From: Brachyhypopomus gauderio
Lineage: Eukaryota; Chordata; Actinopteri; Gymnotiformes; Hypopomidae
Reading direction: 5' to 3'
NCBI RefSeq assembly: GCF_052324685.1
Contig: NW_027506899.1
Coordinates: 1,096,136-1,160,135 of the forward strand
DNA length: 64,000 nucleotides
This document shows positions 1 through 11,373 of the stretch, in pieces. Every line of letters begins with the position of its first letter. Position 1 is the first letter of the stretch. A program made the translations under genes and the position numbers. Under the pieces are notes generated by a model. That model did not search any database and was not told where the DNA came from. It saw only the letters and a list, made by a program, of their open reading frames with translations.

Positions 1-3000
1 ATTATTCCATCAAAGTGCTGATCCAGAATCTCCTGTGCTACATCAACTGGTTGTAAACACGTATCCATGAACATACCATGTTGTTGTCTGTCATGAAGAG
101 TTTCATCAATGTTGTCATTTTCAGAATCACCATAATCATGTTTTTCCTCAGTAACACATTGGTCATATGCATCATTATCGTCTGCTTCCGCAGTTTTACT
201 CAGTGGATTAATCCAATCATTATTAAACTGGATATTACTGTAGAATTTGTTATACTTTTGTAGATACATCAATGAAGATTGAATTTTGTCTGGAGAAACA
301 AATTCATATTTATAATGCCCTTTGTATGTCAGTTTTCTTTTCAATTTCACTCGAATCATCTGATCAATATTTTCGGATCTTGGTAAAACATCTACTACAT
401 CTGTCATGTTTGATGGAACACAAGTGACTGGTCCATGGACCCCATTTTGTCCTCCTTTTGGCAATGACACAATCCTCATAAATGGTATATGCATCGCAAT
501 TAAATGCTGTTCTAATGAATTTAGCACCTGCAATTCAGCAGGAACTGGTTCCAGTGAAAGATTATTGGCAACACTCTCTTCTGGCATTTTCCCATCACAA
601 ATCTTTCTATGGCATGTATAGCAAATCCACAGACAACCAGCAGGACCAGCTTTATCAGTGCAGTTTGCATTGCAGCTTTCTTTACATAAATGTAAATAAC
701 TGTCTGTAATACATCTTTCTGCAACTAATGCAACTTTAGGACCTTTTTTCATATATTCTTGTTGTCTGCATTTGATTACTTGGTGTTTGAACAGAGTGCG
801 ATGGCAAACTGCACACACATATATAGGACCCATGGCTATTTTGTGTCTGAATTGTTCGATTATGTATGGCATTTCTGTCCTTTTGGTCTTTTCTGTGTTT
901 CTCCTTTTTGTATTTCTTACTTTAGTAGCATGAGCATATGAGATGTCTGCTTTGTATTTATCTATGTTCACTTGCTTTACATGTTCTTTATGTTTTTGGT
1001 TTGTTTTGTACTTATGAACACTCAAATACTTGACATACTTCATGTGTTTCTCGTCTGTCTTGTATTTGTCCACACTTAATTGTTTTACATTCTGTCTGTG
1101 TGTCAGATCGGTTTTGTATTTGTCCACACTTAATTGTTTTACATTCTGTCTGTGTGTCAGATCGGTTTTGTATTTGTCCACACTTAATTGTTTTACATTC
1201 TGTCTGTGTGTCAGATCGGTTTTGTATTTGTCCACACTTAATTGTTTTACATTCTGTCTGTGTGTCAGATCGGTTTTGTATTTGTCCACACTTAATTGTT
1301 TTACATTCTGTCTGTGTGTCAGATCGGTTTTATATTTGTCCACACTTAATTGTTTTACATTCTGTCTGTGTGTCAGATCGGTTTTGTATTTGTCCACACT
1401 TAATTGTTTTACATTCTGTCTGTGTGTCAGATCGGTTTTGTATTTGTCCACACTTAATTGTTTTACATTCTGTCTGTGTGTCAGATCGGTTTTGTATTTG
1501 TCCACACTTAATTGTTTTACATTCTGTCTGTGTGTCAGATCGGTTTTGTATTTGTCCACACTTAATTGTTTTACATTCTGTCTGTGTGTCAGATCGGTTT
1601 TGTATTTGTCCACACTTAATTGTTTTACATTCTGTCTGTGTGTCAGATCGGTTTTGTATTTGTCCACACTTAATTGTTTTACATTCTGTCTGTGTTGTAG
1701 GTCTTTCCCATATTTCTCTTTACTCAATTTCTTTATGTTGTTCCTGTGTTCCAGATTTACTCCATATTTATGCACACTTCGGAATTTTGTGTGTAGCTTA
1801 TACTGCTCATTACATCTGTATTCATCAACACCTCGTTTTTTCACAGAGTTTCTAAAATCTTCATCGTCATGGTACCTTTGAATAGTCTTCTGGATTTTTG
1901 CCTCTCTCTGTGCCGTATCATACTTTATTTTTTGTCTGTCACGTTTGCGACGATTTTCTGCTGAAACAAAGTATGTGTTTCCACACAGCTTAGTACAATC
2001 GCTTGGAGTTGTGTGGACACAGGTCACCACCTCGTAATGTGAGTTATCACAGTGTTTCAGATAAATTCCCGTTGTTTCATTACACTGACCAGTGAAAGGA
2101 TGACATGCAGAGTATTTCAACCATCTGGTTTGACAATGTGTATGAATATTTACACCAATCAGGTCAGCCGCAGCTTGAATTTCCACTTCAGTGGCCCATG
2201 TACCGACGTACTTCATCCTTGTTTTATAAATATACTGTGACACACAGGAGTAACCTTCTCTGAGATAGTTAACATAACGTGCTTCATTTTTCTCTATGTG
2301 TTTAACAGTAGCACATCGGATCTTCCTGTGCTCTTTTTCACTTCCACTAATTGCAAAAGCCAACGATCTGAAAAAGCAATTACCATCACTTGTGATTGTC
2401 TGCGTATTGCAAGGCTCGCTCATTACAACGGGTGTAGGCAACTCTGCGTGATTATGTTCAATGTAAACAATGTTCAACTTTAAACACAAACTTTTCTGCT
2501 GCTGCGTTGTTAAAGGACTGAATTTAAAGCTGTCGGTTTGTGTCTCAGTAACCAAGACAACGTCGTCAAGCACATTCCCCCTGGTGCGCATTCGTTTTGT
2601 CCATTGATCAGCTGAAACGTTCGTCTCTGTAACGAGGTTTTCGCTTTTGCGTTTTACTGCATCGCTATATAGCAAATGGCCGCTAGCTTTTACACTGCTG
2701 CACGCTGTATCATCCGTCTTCATTGCAGTTTCATGTTCGTAGACTTCCGTACTGTCCCTCACCGATAAATACTCACCTTCAAAGATTTCCGGCATGACGT
2801 TTCTACATCTTATAGTCGCAGTAACACCTGTGATTTCAAATGGCATTTTTTTGGCATTCAATGACAAACCCAGGACCTTGACGTGGTTCAGTAGGGACTC
2901 CATAGTGACATGATACGCTACTAAACTTGTACCACACTGTGTCCGCTCACCATGCGAGTTACGTGCGTGCGAGTCGATTAGCACATAACATGAGCCCTGT

Positions 3001-4993
3001 TTAACGATAGCGCATGTATTCAATTTAACGGTGAATAAACAAGCGTCAAACAGTGAAAACACTCTTACTAATGCTTCATCATATGACATGTACACATTTT
3101 GCATCTCCCCATAGTCATGGACACCAAAAAGACCTACAAACATGACATCACTATAGTTTAATTCAAAGGTGTTTTGCTGTATTGTATGCTTAGTAGGCAA
3201 ATCAGCAACAAACAGGTAGCCAGAAGGGTCGTGAATGCTGCCGGCATCTCGGATGGATCTGTAGAGATCATCTCCCTTCATGAGAACGTCATCTAGGTCA
3301 GCGGTGGTCCAATTCAAAACGCTCTTCACTTTCGACATCATTATAGCTGTGACACTATTAGCAACACACTGCTTATTAGCTTTATTGGCAAACATTGGAT
3401 GTCCTTGATGGAAAGAGCCCGTCAACGTCTGCACCTGGGAAAACTGAGCACAGACACTTTCAATAGCATCAGAGGATTCATTGATTGATCGCGATGGGAA
3501 TGATTGGCATGTATCGGAAGTCATTGGCATGGTATTGGAAGTCATTGGAACGGTATAGGCCAGTTTTTGCACAGTTTTTGCACGGTTTTTGCACAGCTTT
3601 TGCACATTCTGCCCAACGATGGGGTCAGAATTGGTCAGTACTTTTTTTTTAAGAGGAAGCAAAACCTCTGGAGTCAGTACTTTTTTTTTAAGAGGAAGCA
3701 AAACCTCTGGAGTCAGTACTTTTTTTTTAAGAGGAAGCAAAACCTCTGGAGTCAGTACTTTTTTTTTAAGAGGAAGCAAAACCTCTGGAGATGGGTCCCT
3801 CTGGCATGCACCGCTCCCAAGAACACGCGGTTCAGGAGCAAGCACCTAATGAAAGATACAGAAGAGAAACAAGAGAGGGATGACAAGACACACAAAGTTA
3901 AACATCTAACAATGCAAACTACAGACCCTAGAATACACCAAGGCTGGTGTCTACACAATATATCCCACACATCTACAAGTACACAACACTGACTACATAT
4001 TCAGTGTCCATCATATAATTTTTATATATATTATATATATATATATATATATACACATACACACACACACACATCATATTCAATGACTATCATTTCAGAA
4101 ATTTGTCATACATAAAGAACTCTACATATACACATCTATATATTAAATTGTTCCTCTGAATGTCATCAGCACACTTAACTTTCACAACCTATGTGGGGAT
4201 GCAGTTTTATGCCCACATAGTTTTATGCATATTCCCCAACACATGTTCCCTCATTATTTACACCGTGCATCAGTAACCCCCATCAATATTTGTTAGCCTA
4301 AACTTTTTTCCATTCTTTTACACATAAGAACTCAATGTACGCATCATTTAAACAGTCGCAATGTATTCATTAAAGTACAACCTCTGGACCCATCTCCTCA
4401 CTCGACACAGCATCCACCACAGGTGACTCCTAAAATCACACACACACAAAAAACACATTTTATAGCTTTTACATGCATGAACCTCACATCACACTAAAAA
4501 GACAACTTGCTCCCTTTTGTACGTTCCATCTACACAAACCTGTAAAGCCTTTACAGACACATACTACCACTGCCATTTAATTTCTACAGTCTTTCATGGT
4601 GTTTACATTACATAGCACAATCATGAAATGCCATCCATACTCCAGCAAAAATAATGCATACTGCTTGGATCTTACTAGCATGCAGTACACTACTGAAGCC
4701 TGAGATTCCTGTATGCTGTATGTATTACACTGACTACGTTACACAACACCTGCACAAACTGTCCCATCAAGTCACTGCAAACTACACACAATTTTAGATA
4801 TTTAACTGCCACAACAGATTACCACACATATTTACTGTTCCAAACCATCCATACACCTTGACTATTATCCTGTGTGTGGCTGCACACAAGTGTGCTGCAC
4901 TTCACTCACATCTGCCTGGACTGCTGGACCTCTCATCTTAGCGAAGCGTGCCTTTGCAGCTGCTGAGCGGCGTGAAGCCTTGGTACGTGGCAT
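1..4993 (-). CDS. Helentron-type Helitron protein, left copy (N-terminal part, runs off left edge)
   Basis: Protein of an autonomous rolling-circle transposon. I read the minus frame codon by codon from 3845 to 1 and found no stop, giving about 1281 open codons that leave the window before the Rep domain. A 28-codon upstream exon (4993-4910) begins MPRTKAS, as in the second copy at 37399. It ends at a GTGAGT donor, and a pyrimidine-rich acceptor precedes 3845; both junctions are phase 0. The ATG itself directly follows an acceptor-like CAG, so a non-coding first exon is likely. Visible parts are a QCVANS...LIDSH segment (about 3380-2970) resembling a peptidase C76-like fold, an OTU protease segment (DGNCFFRS near 2380, HYEVV near 2035), 18-residue repeats (1870-900) and Cys pairs near 800 and 610. 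Compared with the copy at 29522-37399 it is clearly diverged, so this is another family member and not a recent duplicate. An intact frame suggests recent activity. The exon model is inference. Confidence 0.85.
1054..1701 (-). repeat. 54-bp minisatellite, 12 units, in-frame in Helentron ORF
   Basis: Twelve nearly identical 54-bp units. On the minus strand each encodes 18 residues, KQLSVDKYKTDLTHRQNV. Degenerate units of the same length flank the block on both sides (about 900-1053 and 1702-1870). The homologous protein at 29522-37399 has only diverged units here, so this block expanded recently without breaking the frame. Confidence 0.95.
3633..3790 (-). repeat. 39-bp minisatellite, 4 units, in-frame
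   Basis: Four 39-bp units, each encoding 13 residues on the minus strand (PEVLLPLKKKVLT). Each contains a run of nine T on the plus strand. The same module appears in diverged form in the second Helentron (DGVLAFSPDKKVLT), so an existing protein motif was amplified. Confidence 0.9.
3846..4909 (-). other. Probable intron of the left Helentron gene
   Basis: There is no long reading frame on the minus strand here. The stretch is bounded by GTGAGT on the 4909 side and by an acceptor (CTTCTGTATCTTTCATTAG on the minus strand) next to 3845. It holds a (TA)n/(CA)n microsatellite at about 4024-4070. The second Helentron reads straight through the homologous junction, so this intron is specific to this copy. 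Prediction only. Confidence 0.55.
4024..4070. repeat. (TA)n/(CA)n microsatellite
   Basis: Alternating TA runs directly followed by CA runs. Confidence 0.95.
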
Positions 4994-5268
4994 CTGCTAA
5001 AACAAAATTTACACACAACACATTTTACGAATTAGTCTGTCACTCCCCCTCCCCGTCATTAGTCTGACCAATTTGCCCAAACATCGTTATAAGCGTCTCG
5101 GCCTGAAACCACTGACAATAATGGAGATCTAATCCTGGGTGCTTAACTGTGTGTTTATTACATATGGGCGTATCTGTGTGGCTCGGCAATGAAAATACGT
5201 ATAAACATACAATACTCAATAAACGATAAACCAAAACAATCGCTTCACACTCTAAACATACTAGTACA

Positions 5269-6593
5269 CAGTGGTGGCTGGTCAATTTGTGGCGCTGGGG
5301 TGCCGCCCCTTAATATTGTTCAGATATTAAAATGAGTTAATTATAAACTGCGATAGTTAGGAAATTATTTAGTCACACTGTGTGTCTAATAGCCATGTTT
5401 GAATTTATTAAAAGAGTAAATGCATAATTGTATTTAATTGCTTACATTGTGCACACTTCCTGTGTGCAGGGTGCCGGTCTAATGAGAGTGCATGTAGATC
5501 AGGGATGTCAATCAAATACACAGAGGGCCAAAAAAACAAATTTTCTACAAGCCGAGGGCCGGACTGGTTCAATGTTTATTAAAACATAATGAAATGATTG
5601 TACATAGCCTATTGAACCAAGACCTAACACGGTGTATATTATTTAATGCTTAAATGAATAAAGTAATATTTTCTTATGGAGCTGTTAGTAATTTCAAGTG
5701 AAAACATTGAAACAGCAAACAGATAAAAACAAACTTCCTTCAAAGAAGACATGTCCTGTACATTAAATGAATAAAGTAATACAGGTTTGAAAAGTGCTGA
5801 AATTTAGGCTAAAGTACTTGAAAATGCTTGAAATTGTAACTACTTCGGTTCACAACAAATATCTGTCTGACTTAACAGTTCTTTTGTATCACGTTAACAA
5901 ATACGAGCCTCTTGTAATTCCAGGACGAAACATGAGAGAACGTGAAGACGTTAACATTATTTTCAAAACCAAACAACCATTAAATGTGAATAAAAAGCGA
6001 ATTATATCGAATCATTTCGAGTATACGTATAAATATTTAACTTAATTAAGTTTAACGTGCTGGGAAATATTGAAATGGACCTTGAAAGTGACGTACAAGT
6101 GCTTGAATTCCACCTTGTAAAGGTGTATGAACCCTGCAAACATGACTTTGTTCATTGCGCTGAACAGTTACAAAATTGGACAGGTGCACGACCTCGGGAA
6201 TCGATAGCGCGCGACGCCCTCGCACACGGAAGGAGCCACTGCGATTACGTCATTTTCGCCGCGCGGACCCTCGCCGCTTGTGGCGCTGCAGTGACTTCGC
6301 GGGCTACCGTTGCATTGTGGGGAATGTAGTGTTTGTGCACCAGCACAACAAACACCAGCGGGCGGCTGTGGCCTGCGGGCCGGTTCTAATAGAAATTAAA
6401 TATCATCCAGGGGGCCATAGATAATCAATCTATGATCTATCAATCTATCCAGATCCGGCCCGCGGGTCTTGACTTTGACATATGTGATGTAGATGCATAA
6501 ATTTATGTTTAAGTAAATAAAGGGCACTAAGACTGCTTTATTTGTTTAATTTGTTTGCGCCCCCCTCAATTTTTTTTGCACCAGCCGCCACTG
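5269..6593. mobile_element. Non-autonomous hAT-like element, 1.3 kb
   Basis: Starts CAGTGGTGGCTGG and ends CCAGCCGCCACTG, a near-perfect terminal inverted repeat. It is flanked by a perfect 8-bp duplication ctagtaca (5261-5268 and 6594-6601). An 8-bp duplication with CAGTGG ends is typical of hAT superfamily elements. No transposase frame is visible. It sits inside the inferred 5' intron of the left Helentron and is itself interrupted by another element at 5500-6486. Confidence 0.85.
5500..6486. mobile_element. Second hAT-like element nested in the first
   Basis: Begins CAGGGATGTCAA and ends TTGACATATGTG, a degenerate inverted repeat. A perfect 8-bp duplication atgtagat lies on both sides (5492-5499 and 6487-6494). 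The interior contains text typical of hAT-derived elements (gagggccggactgg; ggcccgcgggtc) and a GC-rich stretch near 6180-6320. The small open frames inside are not convincing proteins. Confidence 0.8.
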
Positions 6594-6944
6594 CTAGTAC
6601 AACTTCGCATATATCGCACTACTCTGAGCAAACACTACAGGATAAGTAAGCGCTACTGAAGCGAGTATCACGAAAACACCTCGCGCCTACCTCGTGCACA
6701 CATCATGCTTCACTCATGCAGTGAGGCAACTCTCATTAACTTATATCGGACTTAACATGAATATACATGGTAATACATGTAATATACATAGAAATACACA
6801 TGACATACCAATATCCCATTAATGAGCCAAACTAACCGTCATATTACTATGTACATATTACATTACAGCCTCAATTACCGCTATAACATACGGATACAAA
6901 ACGCAACATATTACACAAATATAACAGCTGAAACGTAGACTTAC

Positions 6945-6994
6945 TGTTGATCCACGCGCACAGCTCACCCAGAAGAATAAAGTCACTCTTTATA
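6945..6994 (-). promoter_or_regulatory. Candidate promoter and non-coding first exon of left Helentron
   Basis: On the minus strand there is a TATAAA box at 6994-6989. A strong splice donor (exon end 6945, then GTAAGT) follows, and an acceptor lies just before the coding ATG at 4993. The implied 5' intron of about 1.9 kb contains the nested hAT elements. The model rests on sequence signals only. Confidence 0.4.
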
Positions 6995-6999
6995 ACTCT

Positions 7000-7591
7000 G
7001 TTTTTCAACCAAAATCTCCGTATTCCCTTTGTTCTCAAAGTTCGCCTCTGCTCAAAGTTCAGCTCTGCTCAACGTTCGGCTCCGCTCTGATAGCCTCCTC
7101 CCACTGTCGCTCTACGAACAACAGGGCAAACCAACTAGAGAAACATACAGGGGTGTTCGGCCGGAACCACCTAACGCCGGACTTTCAACAATAATTCCAC
7201 ATTTTATCTATAGTGTACTATTTACTCGAAACAATGTTTGCAACTAAACCTTCATGCATGTTCAACACGTGGTCGGGCGCCCTTGCTGGTGTCTTACGTG
7301 TTAACTACGAGTACATTAACAACTAGCCTGCTATAACCACATAAAAACAATTACCAACATATCAACTACTACCTCCTTTAACTCCCCCCCCCCCCGAGGG
7401 CCCATTATAATTGCGGTGTGTGTCTCTATGTGTTTTAACAGTAATCACACTAATAAAAATCACACATTCACATAAATTCCTGTACACAATATGTTCATGT
7501 TAATGCCCTGTAACACGTGTACATTAACAGTAGCATTGTATTACCAAATTTTCCCCATCATTTCAGACTACTATCATTTGAGATATGCAAC
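7000..7591. other. No gene recognised; poly-C tract
   Basis: Moderately AT-rich sequence upstream of the left Helentron with a run of 12 C at 7384-7395. I see no convincing coding frame and could not place the element's 5' terminus here. Confidence 0.6.
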
Positions 7592-7690
7592 CAGTGGCAT
7601 CTGGTGCAAAAAATGAGGGGGACGCAAACAAATTAAACAAATAAAGCAGTCTTGGTGCCCTTTATTTACTTAAACATGAATTTTGCCCTC
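7592..7690. mobile_element. End of a further hAT-like copy, inverted relative to 5269-6593
   Basis: CAGTGGCATCTGGTGCAAAA followed by about 90 bases that match, in reverse complement, the right end of the hAT-like element at 6500-6593. I did not find the opposite end, so this is a truncated copy or one whose far end has decayed. Confidence 0.7.
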
Positions 7691-8214
7691 CTTTCCTTCT
7701 GGCCTGCAAATTTCTCAATTACATTTTTGTTAAGCTTTTTTTTTTCAAGCGAACGCTTGTATAATCTGCTAGAAAAGCTAGTTAACAAAATTAACTAACT
7801 TATTTGTGAATTCTAAAATAATTTTTTTTTGAATTTAAGAACTGGCATTTATGTGTGCTTTTTTTTAAAGCAGTCATGGAAAACTAACTAATGCATGTCT
7901 TGCAGGTATACTATACTGATATAAACTTAATTAATCGGTTGTTCATTGTATAATAACACTTCAAATTCATACTCTTAAATTGTTTTTTAATTCTAACTCA
8001 CACTAACAGAACAAGACGAATATTAACAGTGAGTAGAACAAGTGAACTGGTTTAAAGTAGCACAGATAAGACAATGAAATAAGACATTTAAAACTAGAAC
8101 ATTAAACAAACATGAATGATGTATGCACAATATTTACATAAAGAATATTGGCAGTGCAAATGTATAACATTTAATGAAAACCGAACTGATTTATTTTTTT
8201 CTGGTTTAATAAAA
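7691..8214. other. AT-rich stretch without recognised gene
   Basis: Poly-T runs and AT-rich text. It probably contains the remainder of the truncated hAT-like copy and the 3' flank of the Harbinger relic. No coding signal seen. Confidence 0.5.
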
Positions 8215-9110
8215 TCACTGGACACCAGCAATGTTGGCACAAAGTTGCTTCCGTAATTGGTGGCCACTGACAGCTGTGATGTCATCGTCTTCCTGCACAT
8301 CAGCTTCATCTTCATCTGCTTCCTCCTCAGGCTGAACAACATCTCCTGCTCCCATGCAGATGTTGTGCAGAGTGACACAGGCAGCAATCACCTCTGGCAC
8401 AAACCTTGGGTTAACCTCTAGAGCGTGCAGGAAAATTGACCTCCATCTGGTCTTCAGCATCCCAAAAGCACGTTCAATTATAGAACGTGCCCTTTGCATG
8501 ATGCCTATTGAAGACCATCCTCTCTTCTGCTCTGACAGGCTTCTTAAATGGAGTGATGAGGGCTATAGGGCTGAGAGATGCATGGGTACCCACCATCTCC
8601 AAGTATCATGTAGCCTCTGGGTGGCAAAGTGGCCTGCTGGTACAGAGTGCTGTGACGGAGCACCCTTGCATCGTGTACTGAGCCTGGAAAGCCAATAAAA
8701 ACATAGAGAAACTTTGCCTGGTGGTCACAGACAGCCTGAAATTGCACAGAGGGATAGAGTTTATGGTTTTTGTAGCACTGTGCATCAGGTTCTCCAGGGG
8801 CTTTGATTCGCACATGGCACCCATCTATTGCACCAACTACAGAGTGGAAAGCTGCATGGTTTCCCAGCCTCACAAAGCCATCAGAGATGCAGTTCTTCTG
8901 GTTTTAAGTGCCGGATAACTTTCGGAAGGATTCGCTGCATTTCATTGGCCACTCTGTGAATTACACGGTGCACTGTAGAACGGGGCATAGAAAAAGCATG
9001 GGATACAACGCGGTATGATGTGCCACAGGCCAACCAAAAAAGAAAAACCAACACTTCGATGGCTCCCCCCCAACCATGGGTGCTCTCATGCTTGATGAGT
9101 TGTAAAAGCA
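8215..9110 (-). pseudogene. PIF/Harbinger transposase relic (DDE_Tnp_4, HARBI1-like)
   Basis: Three consecutive minus-strand pieces together give most of a Harbinger DDE transposase. The first (9110-8881) has a helix-turn-helix segment (SMPRSTVHRVIHRV). The second (8873-8544) has the first catalytic Asp in GAIDGCHVRI and the second in GDGGYP. The third (8499-8215) has the catalytic Glu in ARSIIERAFGMLK and an acidic tail. All three acidic residues of the triad survive. The pieces are in different frames, with a frameshift near 8875 and at least two more between 8560 and 8490, so the gene is dead. The N-terminus is cut at about 9111, where a G-family repeat begins. It does not belong to the neighbouring Helentron. 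HARBI1 itself is a domesticated host gene, but the breaks argue that this copy is a transposon fossil. Confidence 0.85.
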
Positions 9111-9661
9111 TATTCACTCCAAATTTCACATACATGCACCTATTGAGTGTCTAGACCTGCCGGTAAATTTTGGCACACATGCACACCTAGGGGGCGCTAT
9201 AACGGCCAAAAAACTCTCCTGCCCACACCGATTGGCCAAATAACTCCAAACTTGGTACGCATCATCTATATGCACCTATGACACAGGTCCTTGACCTGCA
9301 CCATCATATGTCCAATATGGCCGCCGCTATCGACCAATCAGCTTTCAGTTCACATTTCACAAGCTTATCATATGCCAATCAACATGAAACTCACATATTA
9401 TGTTCATCTACACACTCTCTAAGACATGCTCAAGTATGACGGGAATTGCACCACTAGGTGGCGCTATACTAGGATTTCCTGAATTACCCCTACATCTTTC
9501 TTACACATGCACACACATGCAATGGCCTACCTATAGGTTTCATATACACATTGCTTCACCCATACCTACCCAGTGATTACACACACATGCTTACGCATCT
9601 CAGGCGTGCCAGATGGTGCCCATACCCTGCGCTTGGACCCCGTAATTGCCGCTTGCGGCTA

Positions 9662-9666
<5 letters not shown>
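9111..9666 (+). mobile_element. Family G element, 3' part only
   Basis: Truncated copy starting inside the family body at the Harbinger junction. It ends with the family terminus (GCTTGGACCCCGTAATTGCC, hairpin GCCGCTTGCGGC, TATATTT). It lacks the tRNA-like segment and carries the alternative 3' quarter also seen at 62040-62230. Confidence 0.8.
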
Positions 9667-9693
<27 letters not shown>

Positions 9694-11373
9694 CTTTTTC
9701 TCCGCTAAAACGCGTTGTACAGCCTAAACCGTAAGACTTACAGACTTCTCCTTTGGCCAACTTGTAGTACTCCTCTCCGCTACTCAGGCGCAACACGCCA
9801 GCCCGATACGACCCTAGGTGGCGCTATAGCGCACACAAACGCATGAAAAAGTTTAAACAGGTGTTTCTCCTAAACCGTATGTCCTAGAGATAAAATTCAA
9901 ACTGCATCTGATCAGGCATGTGCTCATCTAAAAAAAGTTCCATTGAAGCCATATGCTCCGCCCCTTACATGTCGAGCTAATTTGCATAATATGCAAATAC
10001 GCACACATTTTTGAGCGCGTACTAGTCCCTGGATTTTTCACATACATGCACATATGTGGTATCCAGGCGCTCACAAGAGTCTGAACTTTAATTGTTATGG
10101 AGCCAAAGTGCACATTTCTGCACATGGGCGTGGCCACATGCATCACAAGTCAAGCGTAGAAAATTCCTTCGCCAAAAATCCACATATTCTGCTGTATCTC
10201 AGGCATACTTTCATGTATTCACTCCAAATTTCACACACATGTACCTATTGGGTGTCTAGACCGGCACATACATTTTGGCAGACATGCACACCTAGGTGGC
10301 GCTATAACGGCCAAAAAACTCTCCTGCCCACACCGATTGGCCAAATAACTCCAAACTTGGTACGCATCATCTATATGCACCTATGACACAGGTCCTTGAC
10401 CTGCACCATCATATGTCCAATATGGCCGCCGCTATCGACCAATCAGCTTTCAGTTCACATTTCACAAGCTTATCATATGCCAATCAACATGAAACTCACA
10501 TATTATGTTCATCTACACACCCTCTAAGACATACTCAAGTATGACGGGAATTGCACCACTAGGTGGCGCTATACTAGAAATTCCTGAATTACTCCTACAT
10601 GCTTTCATGTAGAAGGACAATCATGATCTCATATGATTCTATGCAAAATCACTAACAACTTTGTAATTGCAAGTGCTTTGCAAAAAAGTACAGATTTTTG
10701 TGTATAATCCAATACATATAATTTACACTTTTCATACTAGTCCTAGGATTTTCACTCCATCACCTCAAATCACATATTATAATATCCAGCAGCATGTGAA
10801 ATACAAAACTGGTGGAACAAATTCTAAGATTCTTGCAATTTAATATTTTTCATATGCATCACAATGGTACCGTCATGACATATGAACTGCATATTTCAAA
10901 AACTCCCCTATATAATGTCTGATTGTTATGAAAATGGACAGACACATTCAGAAGACCACTGAGGTGATATCTGCCAAGTTTGTGCCAAATCCATCCACAA
11001 ATGGTTGTACTGTGAATATTTTCATTTTCTATGCTGAACATGCATGCAGATCAAAGGTCATTCTTTTCCTCAAAAGAGTTAGAGTTGAGCCTATTCCAGT
11101 CAGACCCATTAGCTCAATGGGTAGAGCAATGTGCTCCCAGCCACAATGCACGTGGACAATGGGGGTTCGAATCCCACGTTGGGCAGTATTCCACCATAAG
11201 TTTAAAAAGCTGCAATTTAGATTCTGTTTTTTGAGCAGGTACTTCTTTCACGAACGTGCTTCATATACTTTCATGTACATTTCATATACCTTTACATGAT
11301 GTACCAGTGGGTGCGCAAATCTTGTCAAACCTCAGCTTGGACCCCGTAATTGCCGCTTGCGGCTATATTTATT
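9667..11373 (+). mobile_element. Family G element, body and 3' end without 5' hairpin
   Basis: Begins in an ATT microsatellite rather than with the AGGGGTCCAAGC end. The body has several taggtggcgctat boxes, an inverted octamer pair (9980-9998) and a tRNA-like segment, then the standard 3' hairpin terminus. A body with no 5' end is what remains when a younger element inserts in the ATT tract. No protein is encoded; short frames differ between copies. Confidence 0.85.
11103..11184 (+). other. tRNA-like segment in family G
   Basis: 82 bases with an A box (TAGCTCAATGGGTAGAGC) and an exact B box (GGTTCGAATCC). The ends GACCCAT/GTTGGGC are partly complementary like an acceptor stem. The anticodon arm has an 8-base loop and the variable region is abnormal, so it is tRNA-derived and probably not a functional tRNA gene. 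Confidence 0.75.

Noticed and set aside
1054-1701. Regular direct repeats as a CRISPR array
   Set aside because: Units are contiguous and in-frame with no unique spacers, in a vertebrate transposon gene.
1030-1881. Long plus-strand open frames of repeated Cys-rich peptides
   Set aside because: Antisense shadow of the 54-bp repeat inside the minus-strand Helentron frame; openness follows from the period being a multiple of three.
5794-6424. Small plus-strand frames inside the hAT-like elements
   Set aside because: No transposase motifs; they lie within defined non-autonomous element boundaries.
11103-11184. Functional tRNA gene (possible CCC anticodon by position)
   Set aside because: Anticodon stem pairs only with an 8-base loop, the T stem is imperfect and the variable region is abnormal; better called tRNA-derived.
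9928-11299. Recurring 60-135-residue open frames in G elements
   Set aside because: Frames overlap each other on both strands, are not consistently preserved between copies, and cover non-coding landmarks such as the hairpin and tRNA-like segment.
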